NCBI GenBank assembly: GCA_905221605.1
Contig: CAJNDS010002193.1
Location: 532,465 to 596,464, forward strand
DNA length: 64,000 bases
Direction of reading: 5' to 3'
From: Symbiodinium natans
Lineage: Eukaryota; Sar; Dinophyceae; Suessiales; Symbiodiniaceae
The notes beneath the pieces are model-generated. The model was given only the letters and a program-made list of their open reading frames with translations, was not told the DNA's origin and ran no database searches. Below are positions 54,541 to 64,000 of this stretch, in pieces. The position numbers and the translations under genes were made by a program. Position 1 is the first letter of the stretch, and each line of letters opens with the position of its first letter.

Positions 54541-55840
54541 GCTGACCGTAGGGTTTTACTTTGGAGGTTCAGAAGGAGCTTTACGCACGAGCATATGGGC
54601 TTCGGAGGTTTCAAGGTTTGAGTGATTCAGGGACGTTGGGGTCTCTACAAGGCCTGTACACCCTGTATACCCCCCCCCCCAACAAGCCTGCAAGCATCTT
54701 CTGGGCGAGTCACTTCCAGCAAATGTTGGGCACCAGTTTAGGGTTTGAGGGGGTGGCGGCCCTTCTCAGTTTTTTGGGGCTTAGGGCCTAGGATTTTCGG
54801 GCTTAGGGTTTAGACACTCGGACAATTGCTGCTAGTATTCCCTTATGTCCCCTATATAAATGTCCCCTATATAAGTTTCCTCTGGTACTCCCCCAAAACC
54901 TTATTCTGATCACTAAGGGCCCAATAGCTTAGCCTGTGGACAACCGACTGACTGAGTTCTTGCAGCACCCCATACCCTGGACCCTGCACGCTAGCTTCAG
55001 GACCACCCAAACTATTATTCTTTCTCTGGGTAATTAGAAGGAGGGTTTAGGGTTAAGGGTTTAGGGTTTAGGGTTTAGGATGATCTCCTATTCTTTGGGC
55101 GGCTCTGAAGCAAACTGTAGTAAACCCAGGGTGATGATGCTGGGTTTAGGGGGGGCTTAGGAAGTTTAGGGTTTAGGGTTTAGGGGGGGCTTAGGAAGTT
55201 GCAGCCTTGGGTGTTGTCTTGGGCTTAAGCCCTAATGCATTCAAAACGACCTGAAACCCTGATAGTTGCTTTAGGGTTTAGGGTTTAGGGTTTAGGGTTT
55301 AAGGTTTAGGGGTTTAGTGGCTTGCCTAAAGCCGTAAACCTGAGACCCTCTAAAGCCCAATACCTTCCAAGTGCCCTCTTAGACCAACAGCCCTGAACCC
55401 AACAAATGCCGAACCCCAACCCTACTAAGCCTGAACCCTACACTTGCGACACTTTTAAGCGATACAAGACCCAAACCCGGCTAAACCTAGCATCACACCC
55501 CCAAACCCCTGAACCTGAACCCATAAATCGAAAGCCTGTCCCTAAAGCCACGAGACAAACTGAGCCCGAAACCCCATAACCCTAAACCCGAATTCTCAAC
55601 CAACACCCGCAACCCTCCAGAAGACTGCGACCCCAAACCCTCAACCCTCCAACCCGAATCCTGAGCCCTGCAACTGAGATCCGATAAGCCAAATGCAAGG
55701 AGAGCCAGAACCCTTCTAAGATTCTAAGCCCGAACCCTAAGCCCCAAACCCTAAACCCTAAGCCCGAAGCCCTAAGCCCTAAGCCCCTAAACCCCAAACC
55801 CTAAGCCCTAAGCCCTAAGCCCTGAAATCCAGAACAGGAG

Positions 55841-55882
55841 AACCCTGCCCACATTGTCACAGCGCACGATCGACTGATAGCT
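55841..55882 (+). CDS. PDZ-like domain 2, exon c
   Basis: A 42-nt, phase-0 exon reads NPAHIVTAHDRLIA between CAGGAG and a GC donor (GCAAGC). It supplies exactly what is missing between exons b and d: WNQ|NPAHIVTAHDRLIA|VNG, matching the WNxxxPxxxVxxxDRIxxxNG pattern of domain 1. I found it by looking for that gap, so its placement is a strong test of the model. Confidence 0.75.
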
Positions 55883-56562
55883 GCAAGCCGCTGAGAGGGA
55901 CTCCTCCCTTACTTCAGGGGGAGGGGGCTTCCTTTGGGGTTTAGGGTTTAGGGTTTAGGGTTTAGGGTTTAGGGTTTTTGACTTCAGGGGGGGGCTTCGT
56001 TGGCAGGTTGTATGGTTATCGGTAGTTTAGGGTCTAGGGTTTAGGGTTTCGGGGTGCGGGCTCGGTTTAGAGGTTCGGGGGTTGAGGTTTGGGACCCCCT
56101 TCCTGGAACAACATTGGGGTTTCCGAAAATAAGGGACCCCTATTTTAGGCCCCAAATAGTAGGATTCTCTTTTGAGAAGGGCCCCAATAAGGTACCCCTG
56201 TTGCGCAGTAAGATTGCCATTCGCTGCTTTCAAGTCCACACCCTTAACCCCCTACCTTTAAGTCATAAGCTCCTACCAGGACAGGCGATGAAGCCTCATA
56301 ATCGCCATAATCAACCCTATACAAGGCCTTCTTAAGGGGTTACGGGGTCTAATGGCCCATCCTGGTAAGACCTAAAACCACCTAAACTTGTGAACTCCTA
56401 GACCCTAAGCCCTGTTTCTTGCAAATTTTGAGTCAGAAGTACACGAAGTAAGTCCCAGAGATCCCATTTCCGCCTCAGGTTCAAGGCCCTAAACCCTACA
56501 CCCTAAACCCTAAACCCTAAACCCTAAACCCTAAACCTAACCCCTAAACCCCAAGCCCGAAG

Positions 56563-56614
56563 GTCAATGGTGCGACAGACTTGGACGGTATCATTGACCA
56601 AGTTCGGCAAGAGG
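56563..56614 (+). CDS. PDZ-like domain 2, exon d
   Basis: A 52-nt exon reads VNGATDLDGIIDQVRQE plus one G. Acceptor CCGAAG, donor GC (GCACCG). It has the NG turn and second helix. The leftover G joins GC at 57273 to give Gly: RQE-G-TTLIVEV. GGCACC occurs at both intron junctions, resembling a target duplication. Confidence 0.75.
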
Positions 56615-56985
56615 GCACCGCGGCACAAGAACGCCCCAAAAGCCTTAAGCCGTAAACTCATAACCAGCCCTCTCCCCTAAACCCTAAGCCCTCGAACCCT
56701 CGAAGGCTCTCAACTTAGATCCCCGTGACACCTGCGGGTTTAAGGTATTCAGCTTTGAGGCATGTGGGCGTGCGAAGGGCTGAGCGCAAACTTGGCTCAG
56801 AGAACTCGGTCGGGTTTAGGGCGTTTTGGGTCTCGGGTTAATTAGGTGTAGGGTTGGGAGTTAGCACGTAGGCTTAAGGCTGAACGTGTTCGAGAGGTTC
56901 TAACTCAGGTCACAAGCAGGATAGCCCAACCCTGGCTACTTAGAGCCTACTGGCTCATCCCGCCTTGCAGCTCCATGCGTGCCCC

Positions 56986-57118
56986 ACTTGGAGATTCGGG
57001 GTACTCATAACCCCCCAGTTAGAACTGCACTTATGGGCCCCCCCATGTCCTTTAAGTAAGTTCTAAGGTGGACTTAGACTTGTGATTATAAGTTATAAGT
57101 GCTTGTGAACCTCCAAGT
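56986..57118. mobile_element. TIR element, family A
   Basis: Left end ACTTGGAGATTCGGGGTACT, right end GTGAACCTCCAAGT. It lies in the intron between PDZ-like exons d and e. Confidence 0.7.
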
Positions 57119-57272
57119 ACAACCCTAAACCCTAAACCCTAAACCCTAAACCCTAAACCCTAAACCCTAAACCCTACACCCTAGACCCTAAACCCTAAAC
57201 CCCAAACCCTAAACCCCAAACCCTAAACAAACCCCAAACCCTAAACCCTAAACAAACCTCCACGCAGCCAAG

Positions 57273-57320
57273 GCACCACACTCATCGTCGAAGTCCTCCA
57301 CTATGGAATCGGGCTTTACT
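57273..57320 (+). CDS. PDZ-like domain 2, exon e
   Basis: After GCCAAG the plus strand reads (G)TTLIVEVLHYGIGLY before an in-frame TGA. TTLIVEV is the last beta-strand, equivalent to KLTLIRP in domain 1. The 3' border is unknown, so the coordinates are an upper limit. A candidate continuing exon is at about 57857-57950. Confidence 0.55.
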
Positions 57321-57856
57321 GACAGCGGGTTTCATGAACCCCGACGTCGAACTTTGCCGCTGCCCCGGAGCACGGAATGTTAGAGCCTGAGGCCAAAGCC
57401 CAAAAAACCTATGTGTATGTGTGTATATATATATATACATATATATATATATAGGATTTAGGGTATATGGGTTTAGGGGTTTAGGGGTTTTGGGGTTTTG
57501 GGGTTTGGGGGTTTTTGGGTTTTGGGTGTTGGGTGTTAGGGTGTACGTTGTTTGCAAGGTTTTTAGGGTTTGGGGTTTAGGCTTCAGGGTCTAGGGTTTT
57601 CGGGTAGTGATCGGAAGGGGGTTGAAGCCTGAAGCTCGCCTGCCCCCTCCCGGCAACCTTACAGGCCCATTCGCAAAGGCTGTTTAGCTTAACCCTAGAC
57701 CCTAAACCCTAAACCCTGCTAGTCCTAAACCCTAAACCCTGTTGGCCCTAAACCCTGTTAGCCCTAAACCCTAAACCCTAACCCTAAACCCTAAACCCTA
57801 AACCCTAAACCCTAAACCCTAAACCCTAAACCCTAAACCCTAAACTCGAACCCGGG

Positions 57857-57950
57857 GCCCTTCGCGCTGGCGGGGATCATGAAGCGCGTCCGCGAGACAA
57901 TCACGGATCTCCTCCATGGCCGGGCCGGAACGAGCTGTCCAGGGCTCCCA
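57857..57950 (+). CDS. Possible further exon
   Basis: A GC-rich, non-repetitive island lies between CCCTAAA (57785-57845) and TTTAGGG (57963-58075) arrays and ends CCCAG before GTTAAT. One frame reads PFALAGIMKRVRETITDLLH, another ISSMAGPERAVQGSQ. The first looks like a helix of the PDZ-like type. The frame is not settled. Confidence 0.45.
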
Positions 57951-58083
57951 GGTTAATTTACGTTTAGGGTTTAGGGTTTCGGGTTTAGGGTTTGGGGTTT
58001 GGGGTTTGGGGTTAAGGGTTTAGGGGTTTAGGGGTTTATGGTTTCGGGTTTCGGGTTTGGGGTTTAGGGTTTACTCCCTGCAG

Positions 58084-58280
58084 CGACGCGCCTCGACCTA
58101 AGGGGTCGTGGGCGGCGCGTCGCGCGAAAGCCAAAACCCACCCCAAGTGTTATCGGCTAAAGCGGTAGCGGGAATTTCTGCGGCAACTTCTGCTTGGAAG
58201 AAGATACACACTATCGGTTCATCGATAACCCTTCCTGCCACTGTGGCATGGAGACCCCACCGCTCGAAAATCTGGCTGAT
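58084..58280 (+). CDS. Possible exon
   Basis: A plus-strand frame of normal composition ([20 protein letters not shown]..., ...[19 protein letters not shown]) lies between a TTTAGGG array and a CCCTAAA array. No domain recognised. This is the opposite of the usual exon polarity, so it may be intron. Confidence 0.3.
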
Positions 58281-58322
58281 GGTTCTTTTTTCGTGTTTTT
58301 CTGTTTTTTTCTCGTATTTTTT

Positions 58323-58555
58323 ATGGTTTCAGGTGAACCCTCAACCCTAAACCCTAAACCCTAAACCCTAAACCCTAAACCCCAAACCCCAAACCCTAAA
58401 CCCTAAACCCTGTACCCTAAACCCTAAACCCTAAACCCTAAACCCTAAACCCTAAACCCTAAACCCTAAACCCTAAACCCTAAACCCTGAACCCTAAACC
58501 CTAAACCCTAACCCTAAAGCCTAAACCCTAAACCCTAAACCCTAAACCCTAAACC
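58323..58555. repeat. CCCTAAA array
   Basis: About 30 heptamers with a few CCCCAAA, CCCTGAA and CCCTGTA variants. Confidence 0.9.
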
Positions 58556-58789
58556 CAAGACCATGAAAATACGAAAAAAAACCAGAAAAAATACGAAAAA
58601 AAAAACCTGGACCCGAAAATCTCGATTAATTCACCTTCGCGGCCTTTGATGGCGACGAATAACATCAAATTGTCCCCTTGCTACAGGATATACTACATGA
58701 TCACATGAACCAAATTTGATATTTTCTTGAATTCAAATTGACCTGTAGCTCTAAAATACATAAAAAAAGTGAACAGATATAAAGCTTTA

Positions 58790-58869
58790 ATTTTTCTTTT
58801 CTCATATTTTAATTCATTATCAATACGAAATAGTATTGATAATGAATTAAAATATGAGAAAAGAAAAAT
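58790..58869. repeat. Perfect 37-bp inverted repeat
   Basis: Arms 58790-58826 and 58833-58869 are exact complements around the 6-nt loop GAAATA. The arm core is ATTTTAATTCATTATCAATA. AT-rich in a GC-richer region, non-coding. It could be a MITE, a cruciform or a small-RNA hairpin precursor. Confidence 0.9.
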
Positions 58870-59194
58870 GAAAGACCACCCAAACCTTACTCTATTAGGG
58901 TTTAGGGTTTATTTTTGGGGATAGTTCTCTCGTTGCTTTGTATTCTCTGCTGTAGTTCATACCTCAGTATGAATCAACACGAAAAGTAAAGCAGAGGGCA
59001 ACAGTATGCGTATATGTTGTGTCTTTACGCCCGAACAGGCCCGGACGCGGGGTCCCAAAATCGCGCTCGGGGCCGTGGCGCCATCGCTCGCTGTCGCTGC
59101 CTCTGTGGCGCCGCTGTGTGCAAGAATGTTTCTTGTTCTCTCGTTGCTTTTGCATCTCTGCATCTCTGCTGTAGTTGATATCTTAATGAAATCT

Positions 59195-59335
59195 GGGAAA
59201 GGGTCCGGGAAAGGCTTAAGGCTCAGAAACTGTCCGGGAGAGGCCTCAAAAGGCTCAGAACTGGTCCGTGAAAGGCTTAAGAAGGCTCAGAAATGGTCCG
59301 CGAAAGGCATAAAAGGCTCAGAAAAGGCCTCTAAG
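59195..59335. repeat. Short tandem repeat (about 35 bp units)
   Basis: Repeats of AAAGGCTTAAGGCTCAGAA, with TGGTCCGTGAAAGGC in between. Just upstream, 58925-58950 and 59135-59175 share GTTCTCTCGTTGCTTT and TCTGCTGTAGTT, a direct duplication about 210 bp apart. Confidence 0.7.
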
Positions 59336-62300
59336 TCCTAAACCCTAAATCCTAAATCCTAAACCCTGAAGGCCCTGCCCCACGATTTGCCCGGACACAA
59401 CGAAAATGCGATTGTTAGTACTGAAAACGATGGTCGTGGGGGACCCTCCATTTCCCGAAAAATCCCAAATCCTAAATCCTAAACCCCTCAGAAGGGCCCT
59501 AGGGCAATAACAGATGCTTTACTTAGGGCTGTACGCCCTGTTAACGCTTGCAAAGCTGTAAAGAGTGCGTTGCGGTGCCAGAAGCCAACTCTTCTGGCAC
59601 TGAAGAGGACATTGGCCTTTGTGGTGCTTTACTGTAACTTTAGTTCCTTACCCTTTTTGGGTTCATAGGGTTTCTTGATGAGGCAGCTAAAAGTTTAATT
59701 TTTAGCTACCCTCCTGAGTGCAGCCAAGTGGCCTCCAACTGCTAGACTGTCGCTACTCAGTTGTCGGCTGCCGTCGCCCTTGCTCGCAGTTTAGGGTTTA
59801 GGGTTTGGGGTTGAAGGTTTGGGGTTTGGGAATTAGGGTTTCGGGTCCCTGGTGCCTTCCGTCCCTGCAGCAGCCACTGTAGAGAGCCACGTTGCGATTG
59901 GCAATTTTGGGTCTGCCCCAAACCCCTAACTCCCCCTCACCTTCTGGACCCTAAACTCCAAAAACCCTAAGAACCCGAAGAACCCCCTAAGAATTTCTGG
60001 TAACTCCAAGAACTTCAAACACCTAAGGACCCCTAAGCACCCCTAAGAACGCCTCAGAACCCTAAGAACCCCTTGGGACCCCTAAGGATCTTTAAGGACC
60101 CCTAAGAACCCCTAAGAACCCAACTCCTAACACGAAACCCGAAACCCAAACCACCCAAACCCTCACCTAAAGACCCCAAAGCGCCTGGCTGGCAGGTAGA
60201 GCCCTTCAATGAACATCCAAAACTCCAATGCCCCAAGCCTGCCTCGAGTTGAGGGTTTCACCCTAACCCATAAGCCCAACAACACCTAAGCTTCCTAAGC
60301 CCTACACGCCTTTTTTATGTAGGCCCTTTGGATAACTTTCCACTGTTCCCTCGCTGGGTTTTAGAGGATCTTCGTAGGAATGTTTTGTGAGGGTTTATAG
60401 AGCCAGCAAAGCCCGAAAACTCCCAAATCCTAGGCCCAAGGCGGCACACCCCAACGCAAGGGTGGAACGCTGCACTTCCCACCAGAAGCAGCCACGAAAC
60501 CCTTCTTCCCGTGTTAGGGCTTATGGAGATTTGTCGGACTGACAGAACCATGAACCTTCATTCCTCAACCCTCCAAGCCCTGAACCCGAAACCCGAAACC
60601 CGAAACCCTAAACCGTAAACCCTAAACCCTAAACCCTAAACCCTAAACCCTAAACCCTAAACCCTAAACCCTAAACCCTAAACCCTAAACCCTAAACCCT
60701 AAACCCTACCTCCAATCATGAACCCTTACGCCATCGCAGACCAGGGCTTGGCAGCCCGTGGGGGGCTTGCTAGTAGTGCATCCCGTTTGGGTTGGGGGGG
60801 CGTTCTTGACAGAAACCCCTAAACCCTAGCCCAAAACCCTAAACCCTAAACCCGAAACACGGCCAAAAGAGGGGAACCCTTAACAACCCTAGGATACTAT
60901 GCCCTTAGTGATTGGAAGAAGAGCGCCCGCCCAACTACCGGATGCTTGGCCCAGCGACGGGAACTCTGCCTCGAGAATGTCTAGCCTTAAACCCTAAGCC
61001 CTAAACCCTGAACCCTGAACCCCGAACCCTACTTAACCCTGTTCGGGTTCACGGCCTTAAGGGTTTGGGGTTTAGGGGCTTTAGGGTGAATGGTGTTCAG
61101 GGTTCAGCGGCTTAACTTCTCGTGGTGCCCCCACCCTGGCTCCCTTCCTTAGGGGTTTAGGGTTTGGGGGTTACCCCAACAGAAAGCCCTTTTGTAACAG
61201 TGGGATCTAGAAAGTGCATCCTAAACCCCTAAACCAGATGAAAGTACCCCAGTTTGCTTCTTTACGAGGAGCCAGAGTAGGCCCCTTGTTCGCGTTGTTT
61301 AGGGAATGAAGGTTCCTTTAGAAGTTCAAGACCAAAAAGGGCACCCTGTCTACTCCCAGGTGGCTCCTGGGTCTAGTTGTTTAGGGTTTAGGGTTTAGGG
61401 TTCCTGGCGCGATCTTGGGGGATCTTTTAAACGTGCATCCTAAACCCCTAAACCCGAAACCGCCTGAACCCCTACACCCGAAACCTGCACGGTAGACCCC
61501 TAAACCCGAAGAGCCCCAAGCACTGAACCGCTAAATTCTAAACACTAAACCTTGAACCTATACCCGAAACACTAAACCCTGAAGCCCAAACCCTAAACCC
61601 TAAACCCTAAACCCTAAATAGCCTTGTGACTTAAAGGCTTCAGGGCCCCCAAAGCGCGAATCTGCTACCCCAAAGACTGACCCTGAGCCCAGAGTCCCAG
61701 GAATTAGGATTTCGGGTTTAGGGTTTCGGGTAGTACTTTACTGTTGAGGGCCACGTAGGCTTACGAACGTCTGTTTTGGGGCCATGTAGGGTTAGGGTTT
61801 AGGGTTTAGGGTTAAGGGTTAAGGGTTTAGGGTAACTAGCAGTTACCCTAAACCCTGAAAACCCTAAACCTTGAACCCTGAACGCTGAACGCTGAACGCT
61901 GAAGACACTGGCTCTAGAGCCGAAAGTCCCGTCAGCTGAGCTTCGGTCAACAGTTTCACTCAGTAAAATCAGCCGGACTCGGGCAGCATTTCGTTTGCAC
62001 GGCTCTGGGTTTAGGGTTGAGGGTTTAGGGTTGAGGGTTTAGGGTTGAGGGTTGAGGGCTGAGTGTTGAGGGTGCTAAGCAAATCTGACGGAGTTCGCTG
62101 TTCAAGCTACGGGGTATGTGCAATTACCAATGTTTTTGGCAAGTTTTGTGAATTTGTTGAGGGCTGGAATGTTGGGAGTTGTTTAGGCTCCCTTTTGAGG
62201 AAGACCTTTGTTTTGACGAGATCCCCTGATCAGGCGCGCATAAGCGGGCCCTGAATATGTCATATGTCAGTGGGCCAGGGCTTTCAAAAGCTGGAAACCA

Positions 62301-64000
62301 ACCCACCTTATTAATTACTAGGCTTAGTCGGGAAAGTTGCGAAGGAGGTTCTTTCATCTCTGTATAAGACCTTGTTAGGGCCGATATAGCAACCTACTTC
62401 CCTGAGAAAGACACCAAAGACCGTGCAACCCTCGACATTAGAGGGTTCGAGGGTGCGAGTACTGCATAAATCCCATTCCCCTAATACTACAACGCCTCTT
62501 CCAGCCGCCCGGCCGGATTTGTTTATTAGGGATTCTTTCTGATTCTCAAAAAGTTCTTTTTGGTGGTTCAGGGTCCTTATCACCCCAGAAATAGTACTTA
62601 TAGGCCCCCTAAGTTCTAAGTAGGGTTATAAGCGGAGTTACAAGTACCCCCCCCCCCCCCCACCAAAATGCAATCCTCAACCCTAAACCCTAATGGTACT
62701 GGGCTAGAGAGGTGTGGTTGGCTTGATGATTCGGGTCCTATCAGGATCCCCAGACACCCTAGCCGCAACTCCTGGGGGGGTTCATGCTGAGGGTTTCCCT
62801 CCCCTCTTCAGGGTTTTAAAGGTTTAGGGTTTAGGGTTTAGGGTTTAGGGTTTAGGGTTTAGGGTTTAGGGTTAGGTTACAACGTTCGAAGATTGTTGCA
62901 GCAGGGTCAGTGCAGGATTGAAGCACGCCCCACGTGCCGGCTTTCACGATTGTGCAGACCTATCTTGCGCACATATGCCACCCTGAACCCTAAACCCTAA
63001 ACCCCGAACCCTCAACCCTAAACCCGAAACCCCGAACCCTAAACCCTAAACCCTAAGCCCCGAACCCTGAACCCCAAACCCTAACCCCAAACCCTAAAGC
63101 CTAAACCCTTGTAAGAGTGAGTCCCTAAGTTCCCCACGGTTTAGGGTTTAGGGTTTAGGGTTTAGGGTTCAGGGTTCAGGGTTCAGGGTTTGAAGAAGCT
63201 TCCCCCAAGATTTCTTAGCCTGAAACTTGGCAGAGCGCAAGGGTTTCATGAGATTCGTCGGGTTCTCGGCGTAAGGGGTTACCAAGGGATTCAGACTCCT
63301 AATATGGCCCTGACACGACCTTAAGGATCTTTACAAAGGTTCCCCCACAGCCTAAGCCCTAAGCCCTAAAGCCTAAAGCGTACAGAGATGCAACCCCTCG
63401 AGGCTGAATTTAAAGGAAGGCTGTCGGGCTACAGACTCGATTCACCAGCGAACTTACCAGATTTAGAGTCAAGTTCTCCTCGTACCAAGGAGAGCCCAGG
63501 TCAGGGTGCTCATAGCCCTATTTGCATCCTGCTTCCTCCTAAGCCCTCAGCCCCGAAGGCCTTCTAGGGAAGATCTTACTCAGTTCCTTGAGCCTTCAAG
63601 CATCTCTTAACCCTAGAGTTTACAAGCAACATGGCCTCTCACCCCCCCCCCCTCCCAGAAGAAGGAACTAACTCCTGAAACCTCAAGCATGACCATCATG
63701 AGTTTAGGGTTTAGGGCTTTGCTTTGCAAGGCTTTCTTGGGCCTGACAGACTGCTTTCTTCCAGAGCCCTAGACTCTAAACCCTAATCCACCTTTCCGAA
63801 GCTGCAAGATACCTCCGCACAAAGGGAGCCTCCAAAGGAGGCGGCCTTGACGAACAAGCACATTGCGCCACCCAGTGCCCAAAACACAGCTTTGCTGGGT
63901 TTAAGGTTTAGGGTTTAGGGTTGAGGGTTGAGGTTTTAGGGTTGAGGGTTGAGGGTGTAGGGCTTTGGGGGTTAGATCAGGCTTCGGATTTGGGTTCTCA
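59336..64000. other. Repeat-rich stretch with few exon candidates
   Basis: Telomere-type arrays (60600-60708, 62817-62872, 62985-63110), a family B element (61265-61380) and a family A remnant (62563-62660). Possible coding islands: 59376-59447 (PHDLPGHNENAIVSTEND) and 63815-63890. None has secure borders. Minus-strand open frames at 60315-60551 and 62124-62583 show no domain. Confidence 0.4.
60600..60708. repeat. CCCTAAA array
   Basis: About 15 near-perfect heptamers. Confidence 0.9.

Overview
This window looks like nuclear DNA of a dinoflagellate, probably Symbiodiniaceae or another member of the Suessiales. Four signs support this. The minus strand at 12566-12587 carries a perfect dinoflagellate spliced-leader sequence followed by a GT donor. 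Introns mostly begin with GC, sometimes GA or GT, and end in AG. Three genes belong to the ubiquitin-like plus ankyrin family that is expanded in these algae. Arrays of the heptamer TTTAGGG/CCCTAAA fill most of the non-coding sequence. There is no bacterial-style gene packing. Most long open frames are read through microsatellites and are not genes.

Layout. (1) 1-15831: coiled-coil micro-exons on the plus strand alternate with three same-strand UBL-ankyrin genes (1459-3867, 8810-11050, 14285-15418), as if the genes sit in introns of the larger gene. A roughly 1.3-kb segment is duplicated in tandem at about 4505-7070. A spliced-leader RNA locus lies at 12505-12587 on the minus strand. (2) 15832-22175: purine and trinucleotide microsatellites, then a foldback element of about 5.2 kb with arms of about 1.8-2.1 kb. 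(3) 23502-46700: more tiny coiled-coil exons (27-63 nt, mostly whole codons, mostly phase 0), separated by introns of about 0.5-3 kb full of telomere-like arrays and short terminal-inverted-repeat (TIR) elements. (4) 47084-57320: micro-exons whose reading phases match across introns and which assemble into one complete PDZ-like domain and most of a second. (5) 57961-64000: mostly repeat-rich sequence with a few weak exon candidates.

Interpretation. The simplest model is one very long plus-strand gene (coiled coil, then PDZ-like repeats) spanning most of the window, with UBL-ankyrin genes nested in its introns. The telomere-type arrays are not chromosome ends. Most exons have CCCTAAA just upstream and TTTAGGG just downstream, so a typical intron transcript would start with UUUAGGG and end with CCCUAAA and could fold on itself. 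UBL-ankyrin copy 1 carries three introns of about 200 bp that are absent from copies 2 and 3. They have GA-AG or GC-AG ends, short target duplications and telomeric cores, which is direct evidence that transposon-like introners make such introns.

All exon boundaries were read by eye and no transcript data were available. Exons with matching phases and family motifs are the firmest. Isolated coiled-coil fragments are weaker.
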